DNA of 64,000 bases from Paraphysomonas bandaiensis (taxonomy: Eukaryota > Chrysophyceae): contig CBFFRP010000238.1 of the NCBI GenBank assembly GCA_965644295.1, forward strand, positions 186,001 to 250,000, in the 5' to 3' direction. The notes beneath the pieces are model-generated. The model worked only from the letters and a program-made list of their open reading frames with translations. It was not told the DNA's origin and searched no databases. Within the stretch, counting starts at the first letter, position 1; the number at the start of each line of letters is the position of its first letter. The position numbers and the translations under genes are program-made. Below are positions 1 to 11,368 of this stretch, one piece after another.

Positions 1-498
1 CAAAACATCGATTATGATATGGTCCGATCGTTGACAGGTAGTTCGACACACCAGACTAGAGGATTCTACGTCACCAGATCCAGACACCTAACGTATTCAT
101 AACCATACCATTACACTATTAAACAAATACTATGGAATAGCCATCACGTGGTAGATACGAAGCAGAGACTCACAATGCTATCAATGCAGAATCGTTGAGA
201 CGTTCTTATAGGAGAAAGAAATACGCCACACTGAGGCAGCACAGACAGAAGTCCCATAGCTGGAATAACCTCAACCGCTCCAGTGGTGCCACTGCGATTC
301 CACTTCATATTGGCGGTATAGCAACCGACAGGCAAACACGTACTTCATGTCGAGTAGAAACCATTAGGATAGTCAGACATAGTACAACTATTTGTAACCA
401 ATACTTACGTCTCAAAGTTATACACATTGCTATCATCCAGAGAAGCAGTGAATAAACTGCGTTGAGCGCTATTTCCAGTGTGGACCGATAAAGAATCA

Positions 499-3400
499 TT
501 AGTGTTGAAAATAGTAACTTCCTTGGCCTGGTGTATTTGTCAAGTAACTGGTGGATACACGTAATGAAAATAATACCTCCGATGAAGTTACTTGGCTCCA
601 GAAGTCAAATATTGCCACATCGACGACAGTTCGACTCTCTTCAGGATTGATACCTGGATTTAATCCTGACCCCACATGACACCGATCGAGAACTTCATCG
701 GGAGTAACACCCGGTTGCGTAGGTTCCTGTATAGTATTGCCACCTGAAAGTACTGTCACACACTACAACGAAATCAGAACGCTATACCTGCAGCCGTGAT
801 TACCAAAGAAAAGGACTGGTGAGAGTGTTCTGGAAAGAGCTTCGCCTGTACGATAACGGTCCACTCTCCCTCATCTGGCTTGCTAACAACAATCTATACG
901 AGTACAATTTGACACACGATTAATAACCATTCATCACCATAGCAAATTGGCAATCTACCTGTTCATTGTTATTTAATACGTCTCTCTGTTCTCCAATCAT
1001 CGGGCTACCGCTGAAATAACATTATAAAAACACAATAAGCTTATTATAAATGGGCGTACAAGTTTTGCGTGTTTCCGTAACGAAAGCGGCCCTACGTACA
1101 TAGCAAACTCAAATAGATTTTGTATATTCAAAGCACATACCGAGGGATCAACGACGGCTAGATCAATATCGTTCAGAAGAACCTATATACACTGTCTTAA
1201 TTACACGTCAATACAAACTTTTTATCAGTCACGGTGAAGAATAAATCTATCGTTGCTACACTCCGCCCAGGTGATGTACCTTGGCCGCAAACTCAGTGTT
1301 AGGAGGGTCAAACCATGAAAGTGTGATTTTCAAGGGCAATGTACTGTTTACTACTTGTAATCGGTAGGAATATTGGTGGGCTTCGGATACTACTCTCTCA
1401 TCCACGTACAGCACGAAGTCTGAGTTACGTAGTGGGAGGACTTGATCTAGTTTCACTCTTCCGTAACCCTATCAGTATATCAGTCATGCCACTTAATCTG
1501 AAGCAACAAACCTGATAAAAATCTGGAGTAGCAGATGTCGACAATGATTTTAAAGCTTCTGTTCTATCAATATGACCAGATGAGGCTGCACTAGACTCTG
1601 TGGTGATAGGTGTGCCCGAGTGAAGGAGGAGAGCCTTAGTCATAGCTCCACTTGGTTTGAAAGCACCTACATAGACAGGTATGTGAACACGAAAATGCCC
1701 CAAGAAAACAAGCGCTCACACACCTTGTCCACAAAAAGAGTATAATGAATCACATAAAGTCATCCAAAATGCAGGATCAGAAAAGTACTGATGAATCAGG
1801 GCAGCGGAGCCTGCACACAAACAACAGCAACAAAACACACCACGATATTACGCAACTCTACGGCTACAAGGAAAGCGTAATCACCTCCAGCAACTGGTGC
1901 AGACATGCTGGTTCCGGACTTTGAAGTTTTGGAGCAGGATTGACTATCATTATCTTCATCATTTGACCTTGCTGAGTTTGTAGTCCAACCCGGTGCAACA
2001 AGATCTGGCTTTATCCTATTCGAAATAAACGTTATCACCCTTCTCCCATAGCCACACCATTAAACAGGGTAGATAGTAAATCACATCATGGAATACATTT
2101 TATTCACACCTTCCATCAGGAGCAGGGCCAATAGAACTAAAGGGTGCCATAGAATTTATTCCCTGTGCAGAACTATGCCCAGTTCCAGTTGCGCCAATAG
2201 ACATCGCATTCTTCGATAATGATGGCGATAGGACAGTGTGTTGACCACTGGCGCCGTGATTCCCCGCAGAAAATATTGCTAAGAAGTTCGGGTTTTCGTA
2301 CAGATACTTGTCAACTTCGTGGCAGTATGAATCATACCAAAATCCACCCCCCCACGAATTAGAGTGAATCCGTGCCCCTGCACTATAAGATGCAGGAAAT
2401 ATCTCAGAAATGTCGTCAGGAGTTACAAGATATCCTCCGTGATTCTTCGATACGCCTATGTCAAAAAAAGCCAATTTTGCACCAGAAGCAATACCATTAT
2501 AAGCACTCATGTCGGACATTGGGTCACTGCATTCTCCTACAAGAATACCAGCAGTGTGTGTGCCATGACCGTTCGCCCCATCCCCAGCACTGGAATAGTT
2601 AACATATTGAACAATCTTACGATGGGTATAGTCGACCAGAGGACGGTTAATCGACGAGCGTTGAAGCAATCCTTTGGCTTCATCGATAAAATAACAACTC
2701 AACTCATCAACCCCAGTGTCGGCCTGGCCAATGATAACCCCTTTTCCAGTTAAACCGGCCTCTGTGTATGGCTCCAACTCATGTTGGCCAGATTGTATTA
2801 CTCCACGCGAGTAATCATTTTGTGTTTGCATTGGAAATGTGAATGCAATTTTCGTAACTGCAGGCGAATAAATCATTACAGCAACCAAGCGAGACAAGCA
2901 CACCGGAGAATGCAACATTGCAGGGGGGATATGCACCAAGACATCATGCTTTCGATAAGTGAAAGACAAGTCCGATTCCTGGCAAACAATATGTCCAGAA
3001 TATACATCTATCCATTCAGCTGCCAATCGAGACCACTGAGAACCATCCATTCGTGGAGATTTCAAAACCGATTTTAGATTATTTACAGAGGCAGGGTATT
3101 CTTTCGGCAGCACAACACGTCGTCGCACTGGTGAAATATCTGTCGACTTGTAGCATAGTCTACACACTATAGACTTACTAGAAAAGCCCGTAGACCACAG
3201 TCTGGTAAGAAACTCTACTGTAACGTTATATGGAAATAATTCACGACGAATTATTGCAGATATTACTCCCTCTCCACCACTTCTTATATACTGCACAATG
3301 GGATGAGGGTTATATCGAGTGGATTGTTTTCGGTGTCGTGAGAGCCAGTCTAGCATGTGAATCACAGAGCTGTCTAATTTAAAAGCTGATGGCATAGGAA

Positions 3401-3855
3401 AAATAATATGAAATGGGGAGTTATCAGACTCTACAATTGAGTGCAGAGTGGAATTAGCGTGGAAGGAAAAACAGCTCACGTCGTCCGTCAAAGACAAGTA
3501 CGATGTGTAGGACTGTATACTTCGGGATGCAAAATATTGAGACGCTAGTTTCATCTTCCAATAAGAAGAACATGCTGTGTAATGGTTCAATTCTTCTGGG
3601 CGCAGGTTTCTTGTGTGCTGCTCGAAGTCCAAGGCCAGTTGCAAATCAGAAGATGTTGGAAAATGTGACAGGGTTGCGTCGACTCCAACTGCACGGATGA
3701 TATCTAATAAAGGCATTTTTCCTATTGATAGCACATAAATTACTAATGAGAGTGTATTTCAGTCGCTTGATACCGTGAATCTGATTGATATTCTCGCTGG
3801 TCCTCACAACTGGGACAAGTTTCAAGAGTAGAAGAGTTATGACCACCACTGCCAT
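499..3855 (-). CDS. Subtilisin-like (S8) serine protease, secreted
   Basis: Protease of the subtilase family; the N-terminus (MAVVVITLLLLKLVP) looks like a signal peptide, so it probably acts in the secretory path or outside the cell. The catalytic triad is visible: Asp in QADTGVD, His in GHGTHTAG, Ser in GTSMSAPVAGG. The oxyanion Asn lies in IFSAGNHGASG. Downstream come the usual PSGAMTKALLLHSG and LLNDIDLAV segments and a beta-rich C-terminal domain. Exons that keep frame: 3774-3855, 2110-3721, 1885-2015, 1724-1810, 1666-1512, 1280-1468, 1141-1182, about 959-1010, 788-893, 499-743. The join from 1141 to 1010 is out of phase by one base. The last exon stops at 499, but a hydrophobic reading frame follows at 305-480, so the true C-terminus is open. 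The layout resembles Kp43/TagC-like subtilases. Family call is firm; the 3' end is not. Confidence 0.85.
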
Positions 3856-5554
3856 GTTCGCTCCAGGTAGCTAAATAGAGAAAACTTCTAATTGATATTC
3901 AGGTCACCTAAGCGAATAGATAAACAGTTGTGTGAATTAAAGGGATGTAGTGTCTGTGAAGTGCAAGTGATCCATTAAGAGGCGGTCTTCCAGGCAGGAC
4001 AGCTCGGCTGCCTAAACGAAAGCTGCTACAGGAGTATTCTTTACAGTATTTACAGTGTGTATTCCGGTATTGTGTTGACTACGTTCGTAGTATTTATATA
4101 GAGTACTTTACGGTATACTGGTATACCATGCTATACGGTATACTCCATACAGGCACAGAAGTGCAGCGTGTGTAAGGATATATCGGGGGGTCGGATATCC
4201 AGCCCACTGCAACTGTTACGAATATCCATCTGGGTCTTAACCCAGACCAGATACCTGGCTGAGAAACTCTATTCGCTCCAGGATGATGCTTTAGCAAGCA
4301 ACTGACTCTACTTCCTTCGCCCTTCCAGCTGTCAACATCTAGAATCAATAAAATATACTCATATAGAAAGTATTTTCCTTTTTGTGCCTCAGTTCCTCTT
4401 CTTCCCAATTGACGTATGTATGATTAGGATTGAATACACACTTTGACGTCATCATTGTAGTACGAAATTTTTCCGACTTTCGGCGACCGTATTTCACACA
4501 CATACACTGCGGCATTAGCACATAATTATTCCACCGTATAGCAACTTAAAGGGAGTATTTGTATGGCACTACCAATGTTAGTGAGAGGTTGTTTATCAGA
4601 GATAATATTGTTATGGCTGATTTTCGCAGGCGAATGACACCTAGACACTTTGAAATGGTGATGTTTCTGCGTGCAAATCGGCATTTCTCTGAAATTATAG
4701 TTCAGAAAGTAACTCTAAATCTAGCATTAGATTAGAAGCCAATTAATTGCAATGCCAATAATTGGATGCTTGATTAATAATTGCAATTATTTTTGTTGAA
4801 CACTTGTCACCAATTAATTGTAACGCAAGCCTGCAGTACATTGTACATTACCATGTTTGAGTGATAGTTTTTAATTTTGACTAGGTGAATACGAGAATAT
4901 CATAAAGCACAAAGTATAAACAATTATTATTTAGCGACTCTGTTTTTTATCCACTTGACTAGTTGCTTACACCAATTCTGCTAGCGTGTCTAGGAAATTC
5001 AACCTATTGGACCATCGAATAATAGGTTTCGTACCTGTTGTACTTTGCTATCTCGCAAGTATATAAGTACGAAATATTTGTTACCTTAGAGTGCAGTTTG
5101 GGATACACCGTTATCGCTGTTATGAAACAATGAATTTCCCTATTAATCGGAGGCATAAATTTGAGTCATTTGTCGGGTGAAGTAAAAGAAATCAACAAAA
5201 TACGCAATCCATTAGAATGCAACCCCTGGATGTCTGCTCTTAGAACATATTTTCTACTATTCTGAAAATTAATGACTTTGATATGGTATCAAGCACTAAA
5301 GTGAAAGAAATTACCATAACGGAGAATTAAAGACGAGGAGTGGGCTTCTATAGAAATTGGGAATATATCAGCAACATTTCATTACAAACAAAAAGGTCCA
5401 GTGTCAGTTTCATTCGTAGAAGGCATAGCGAATTTCGCATTCATTGGCATAGCGGCAAACAAAGTATATAGAACGGTAATATATCTAGAAAAGTAATTCT
5501 GTACATAACATAATACAAGTGCGTGCCCTTTACTAACTAGGAAACCCGGTTATA
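3856..5554. repeat. Intergenic region with decayed transposon ends
   Basis: No gene seen. A palindromic cluster of GTATAC words lies near 4105-4145. Positions 4735-4845 are rich in CAATTAATTG and end in a degraded copy (AACGCAAGCCTGCAG) of the hAT terminus found at 55510. Positions 4850-5025 match, with many changes, the right terminal inverted repeat of the Mutator-like element at 61950-62120 (shared TTTTGACTAGGTGAATAC, CCACTTGACTAG, TTACACCAATT). These are two old element ends side by side. Confidence 0.55.
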
Positions 5555-6397
5555 TTATGTAGGTCCTTCACTTTCAGGTAGCACAGTTCCGCCATACTTG
5601 GACAAACCTGTTTTCTTTTTCGCATCACAAAGTGTGTCTTCTAATATATTTATCTGTCAAACAGCCATGCATAGAAGTCAGCTAAACAAATAATAATAGT
5701 ATTTACACATACCATATCCGTATGATCAAACTCTGATAGCATAGTGACGAATTCGTCATACAATTCCAGTTGTTTTTCTGTTAGGTAATACAGTCCGTTC
5801 GCAATTAAGTCATTTTCAGAAATTCCTTCAATATCCACCCGTCGGCATTCATGAACTTCAGGGCTTGACGAATGCTTGCGTTGCGACCGAGTTTTTGATC
5901 TACTACTCTTTGGTCGTGCGCTATGTGGGCGTTTCATTGAAATTCCATCGGCAGTGCCATCATCTGCAGGCACACGGCGTTGAGACAAAAACGCTTCGGC
6001 TTCCGCCTTCGCTCTCTGTTTTCGTTGGGTAGCCGGCATATTTTCTGTAATAACCACCCGACTTTCCCACTCTTTTTCTCGTCGACGTAGCTCCTCATCT
6101 CGGCGACGAGATGATACCAACCCTACATGCAGATTAGAAAGAATGAAACATAGGACCGATCAATGTCTCCAATTTACCATCAATGCCATAGAGCTCTGTC
6201 AATGCACTTGTTCTTTGGCCAGAGGAGATAGGCCGCTTATGATCAACAGTTGTTTTATGATTCGTGTACGTGTGCATCAATCGGGCAATGTGGTGCTTAT
6301 CTACGAAACTGAAAATAAGTTCGCTGTAATATAGAAGGCAATTGAAACCAACATGTGTTGTCCGAAATCTTCGGATTTACTCGAAAGTCGACAACAT
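5555..6397 (-). CDS. Small basic coiled-coil protein, function unknown
   Basis: I do not recognise this protein. Four exons keep frame: 6381-6397 (17 nt, from ATG), 6178-6308, 5713-6122 and 5555-5653, giving 218 residues and a TAA stop. After a short N-terminal segment comes a charged stretch likely to form a coiled coil (SSRRRDEELRRREKEWESR, then KQRAKAEAEAFLSQRR), then a Ser/Arg/Lys-rich linker (RPHSARPKSSRSKTRSQRK) and a conserved-looking helical C-terminus (YLTEKQLELYDEFVTMLSEF, then NILEDTLCDAKKK). The C-terminus ends in GGTVLPESEGPT. The start at 6397 rests on a 17-nt first exon and is the weakest part; the two 3' exons are strong. The charged helical style would suit a structural or cytoskeletal protein, but that is only a guess. 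Confidence 0.6.
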
Positions 6398-7076
6398 TAG
6401 ACCAATGATTAGCCAATTGGTTATGTTTACTTCGTAGGGTAGCTTCTTGGTTCATAATTAGTTAATTAGGAATGAGTGTATATGGGATTCTGAGGCTCTC
6501 AATATTAACGAAACGAAATATCACTTGAAAGAATAAAGCCAGGCATACATCCACAACTATTGTTCCAAACTTCTATCAGCTTAGATAGTGCGTGAAAGGC
6601 TTCCAGACAACAAGTACTCCTGTATGTATGAAATACAGCGAGCACTGTGCAGAGGATAGAACTGTTGTCGTTACAAAGTACTCGCGATATATCGCGGTTT
6701 TATGCTGTTGTGTTGATACGTAGTCTGTATGTATTATACCGTATATAAGGATATAATCGTCATATCAAAAAAAAGAAGAAGAAATTCCCACCAGCAGGAG
6801 TATACGGAATACCGATATACGGGGGTATACATATGCACTATACCTATATGTATAGGATCACTGCTGCTGTAGGAGGCAGTACACTCGGAGCGTAGTGTTC
6901 CTTCCTCTGTGCCTCCATATTAGGCTGAGGTTGCAATAGTGCAATCTTTTAATCCTTGCATCCCAATAGGTTCGCTTCGTGTGTTGAATATGGTAGAGAC
7001 ACTGTGAGATGTAGAAGAGTTGATGTGGCGAATACTTCTCTCACTTATTGCTGCATATGCATACGGTTGAAATAAT
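6398..7076. other. Divergent intergenic region
   Basis: Upstream region shared by the small basic gene (-) and the kinesin-derived gene (+). A cluster of TATAC palindromes lies at 6725-6860 (ATACCGTATATA, GGGGTATACATATG). A short open stretch at 6925-6985 could hold an upstream exon of the kinesin-derived gene, but I cannot join it to that gene. Confidence 0.35.
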
Positions 7077-10000
7077 ATGAAGGAATCGAGGTTCTGTTTT
7101 AACTCCAAGGCATTTGCCTATATCCATCCTCCTCCTGATGAATCGAATCAGTATGAGGTCATAACAACGGATGATTGTGATGGAGAGAGGTTCATTGAGA
7201 GAAGAAATCGTCAGCCAGATGGAAGCACGAGGATTCGAAAGTATCCTGTCGATGCTTGTAGTGTTCATGCTTTTGAGTCACCAAATAATGATGAGTACTT
7301 TTCTTTGTTTGACGATGCATTTGTGAAGATAAGTGCACTGTCTATTGATGTTGGACTAAACCTTTCGGTTTGGGTGTTAGGAAGACACAACTTCGGTAAT
7401 AGAGAGTACTTCGTGAATTCGAAGTGTTGTGGTGATGATCATTATATGTCATTTTTAGGCAGATCTGTGAATCATATATACAATAGCTTGAATGAACTAT
7501 TAACGTCAGTTAAAGATCATTTACGATTAAGTTATGAAGTGAAATTAAGATGTTTTGAAGTCTTTGCGGATCAAGTACGTGACTTGATGACTGTGGATTT
7601 GAGAGAAGGTGATGATAAGAAAATTGACCCTCCGAAAATACGAGAGCACCCTGCGAAAGGATGCTATGTTCAAGGACTTGTAGAGGTAGTTTGTGGATCT
7701 TCTCAAGAAGCAATGACGGTACTAGGTCAGGCCTACTCGCGGCGTCTAGCTCTCTCGGTGTATGCATCAGAAGATGGCTGTAACTCTACTGCTCCCCGAA
7801 CATTAGGATATGTCGGGAATGTATTCGTGCAACTGGATATTGAGCAGATTTTAAGTCCTATTTCTGCTGGTGAAGGTAGCGATGTCGAGCGGGAAGTAAT
7901 TCGTCGATACTCTGCAGTGCAATATAACGTACTTGCAGATGCGGAGGCTCTGTCATTTAAACCCAGCAAGTTGGAAACGATTGACATTTCCCCTGCTATG
8001 AATGCTACAGTACCTGGAAGAGATAAGAAGATCACATTTCTTCGGCAGTCCATATCCAGCGTTTCAGCTGATGGTGGTCAAGGGGGTATGGTGAGCCTTC
8101 TTGCTACTGCTGCTAGGTCATTGACCACTCTTTCGCGCGTTGTGGATGTGCTCTACAGAAATCGAACTGGGGAGTCATCTATGAGTGATGCTGATCCTGA
8201 TCCGATTTCAACACTCCCTGTTAAAATATCTTCGGGAGCTCATATTCCATATAGGGACAGTTCGCTGACGCGCATTCTGCAACCCTCCTTGGAAGGAGCA
8301 CGTGGCAATTTTTTGTGCTTAGGAATGGATATGCGATCTTCAAGTTCGGTTGCTATATCCAGCGCCCTAAGGCTGATGGCTGAACTTAGAGGTGGTGTCA
8401 TTAGCACACTGTCGTCTAATGATAAACGCGTCGTATTATCTGAAGCCGAGTGCACCACTTTGGTTTGTAATCTCTCATCTAAATACCAGTGTATGGATCA
8501 TATCTCAAGTGGAGGTGGCTCTGGTGTCAGTAAGAAAGCCTTATCGAGACAGGGCAGTCTAGCCACTGCAGTGCTGGGTGCGTACGTAAGCTCTTCTGTA
8601 GATAAGTCGATGTCTAATCTGGACTCTGGGCGCGAGCTTCGTACTTGCGATAGTGATACATCGTCCACTATGTCAGGCATTTTCGACCCTAGTGATAGCC
8701 CCAGCCAGGTCAACCGTAAGTCACTTGTGTACTCAGCGTTTGATGTGGGTACCACCTCCATGAGGCAAGTAGCATCAGAGCAGGCTCGAAGCACTGCTAC
8801 AATCTTACCAGCTGATGCACACAAAACGCGCCCATCTGACTTTTGGTCTCTACTCAAGTCCTATGAGTCTGATATAATTCACTCGTTGGACCTAGAGTCT
8901 CTCGAGAAATTACAAATAGAGAGAGAACGGATTCTGAGTTCCTTAGACGTGAAGCCACTTCTCGATACTCACAGTCTTAAAGATTCAGTAAACTGTGTAA
9001 AAGGCACTGGCACCGAAGCGGCGCAGGGTTTTGTCGTGGGCGTATGTGGCCCAACTCCTCCCTCTCCACCAGTCTCTTCGCGGACCATGGTACCTACTGG
9101 AGAACGCTATATTGACCTCTTGCAGAGCGAAGTCCCTACGGGAAAGGGCTGTGCACTTCCTAAGATCGATTCAGTGTCGTCACCTGGGAAATCTCAACAG
9201 TACACAAGTGGGACATTATATTCCCGGGACAACTGGTCGCGAACACCCTCAATTGGAGAGGGGTCAGAAAACATGGAGAGTTTAGACGAGTCAAAATCTG
9301 CAGCTGTAGAGCACACATACAATCGTTCGGTTGGTGTATTAAATACTGGAGGAAGTAGAGTGTGCGTAGATTGTCATGTTGGTACGGCAGAAGCGCTTGC
9401 AGTATCCTCTCAGCCGGATGATGAATCCAAAGAATTAGGGGAAAGGTATCACAATGTAACCACACCACATTCATTGACCCCTGAGAAGCCACGATCACAG
9501 ATGCGATTACCTCATATTGATAAGATCGCATCGAGCATTAACGCGGCCTCGCTTTCTTACCGCTTTCCTGTGCAAGCCGCCAGCCCAAGTAGCAGCGTGA
9601 TGATCAGTTCCACCCACTCACCACAACTAAAATCCTCTCCGCTATCTAGTGATCTGTCACAGTCTATAGCAGGTGCAGATTGTTCGGGTATAAATAGCAG
9701 TCTGGCCGATGCTGCATATAACGAACCTAGCTTGTCAAAATTTTCGTCCAAGCTCCGACATTCTGCAGAGATTCCATCCGTTACCCGCGTGACCACTTCC
9801 CAACATCGCCAAAGGGCCAGTGAGAGCGACGCAATTACTCCAAGTCGATCGACCGGTCGAAATGCTGTCACTGTTCAGAGCTTGTTACTTGATCCCATCG
9901 ATATATCACCACATAAAATGAAAAATCGAGAATCACAGCTCATGAACTACACGAACCATCGAGTAAGGTCTTCCCATGGCGGTCATGGAGGCGGTAGAGT

Positions 10001-10740
10001 GAGGGCTATAGGTAGTAGAAGCTCATCACCTCAAGGTTCTCCACCCGCTCCTTCCCGTGAAGGTAGCCTCAGTTCAAGCCCGACGGGCCGCAAAAATATA
10101 GCAATAAAGATACCTCTCCCAAGTAGTACTAGCACAGTAGAGGAGAGCGAAGATGTGTCAGGGGATAACCTATCAGAACTTGAGCTCAGGTTTCTACGCG
10201 CTGCAAGTCACTCGAGCGTATTTCAGGTCCAGCGCTGTATTGCTGAGGGCGTGAATGTCAACGTAAAGAATGCATTTGGAAGGTAATAGCGATTGTGAGT
10301 GTGCATTTGTTACTCTATGTTTTAGGGATGCGATGCAAATAGCTGCCCGTAACGGTGCGTTGGACTTGATGAAGCTATTGTTTGACAATGGCGGATCAGT
10401 TAGCACTCGTGGGAAGAAGGGTGATACATTATTCCATTTGGCGGCGTCCAACGGACACATCTCCGTCATGGAATGGATGAGCTCTGTGGGAGTACTTTCC
10501 ACAGGTGTCGACTTGAGAGGTCAAACGTGTGTGCACGTAGCTGCTCGCAGGGGAGAGGTTGATGTGCTGCGGTATTTGCATGAAACCCTACACATGGATC
10601 TAAACCAGGAAGATTTTGATGGGAAAACCCCACTGCAGTATGTACCAAAGCAGGCGCTGCAAGGAAACAGTGAAGAAGTAGAAGAAACACGCCTGTACTT
10701 AATATCAGTGTTAGAAATTAATGAGAATTCGAGTTGTTGA
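7077..10740 (+). CDS. Kinesin-derived protein without a P-loop, ankyrin-repeat C-terminus
   Basis: Two exons, 7077-10282 and 10326-10740 (43-nt intron), encode 1206 residues. The N-terminal 440 residues follow the kinesin motor layout. VRDLM, KIREHPAKGCYVQGL and HIPYRDSSLTRILQPSLEG (about residue 389) match the loops after beta 5 and the alpha 5 region. The nucleotide-binding parts are gone: residues 101-110 read LGRHNFGNRE where GQTGSGKT is expected, switch I SSRSH is replaced by a CNSTAPR-type stretch, and switch II DLAGSE by IDISPAMNA. The protein is therefore probably not an ATPase. A long Ser-rich disordered linker (about 440-1035) leads to four ankyrin repeats (about 1040-1185; DAMQIAARNGALDLMKLL, DTLFHLAASNGHISVM, TCVHVAARRGEVDVL). 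Start at the first ATG of the long frame; an upstream exon is possible. Confidence 0.8.
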
Positions 10741-11368
10741 ATATTTGTTTCTTATCATTGAAATGTCATATGTATATACAGTGTACCTGTGCTGGTGCTA
10801 TAGTGCGATTATCTATATGTATTGTATGTTTTGGTTATGTTGTCATGATGTAGTAATGATTCCGTGTGTTGGTTATTTTAGTTTTCCTGATCCTTGGCCA
10901 ACGATAGATGGAGCTTCAGGAAGATAGTTCTGAATACCATAAGTGGTGAAGACAGAGAAGTTGATAATAAAGATTCTTACCGGTTATAATATTTTCATTT
11001 GCGAGTAAAGTGGGCGATTGAAAACAATAATACAGCAACAACAAACCTTAGAATCAGGAACGTATTGTGTTAGGATGAGCTGAATTTTGCTAAGAGTTGA
11101 ACAATTAGGTGCTGTAGTTAAAGTTATTTTCGTTTAAAACGCTAGTGAAGAATACTGCAAGTGAATTCCGTATTGCATGGGTTTAATAAAGTGCTATGAA
11201 AAATATTATACAACTTGGCGCTTCTTATGTTGCACAGTACTACCCCTTGTTCAACATTTATTCATGAATTTAATAATATTTTATGTCACGACGTATTCAA
11301 AGTGGAGACTAAGCAATATTTAAATGCTACCGATTCAAAGTTAAGTTCAATATACCATGCTCACAAGT
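10741..11368. other. Convergent intergenic region
   Basis: Tail-to-tail spacer between the kinesin-derived gene and PRP16. AT-rich, with several AATAAA-like words (for example AATAAAG near 10965 and AATAAAGTG near 11184) that could serve polyadenylation on the plus strand. Nothing else seen. Confidence 0.4.

Noticed and set aside
1-498. Independent genes in the first 500 bp
   Set aside because: Only short open stretches on both strands; at most one could be a 3' exon of the subtilase.
3722-3743. A 22-nt intron in the subtilase gene
   Set aside because: A normal 52-nt intron (3722-3773, GTATCA...ATAG) gives the same frame, so the micro-intron is not needed.
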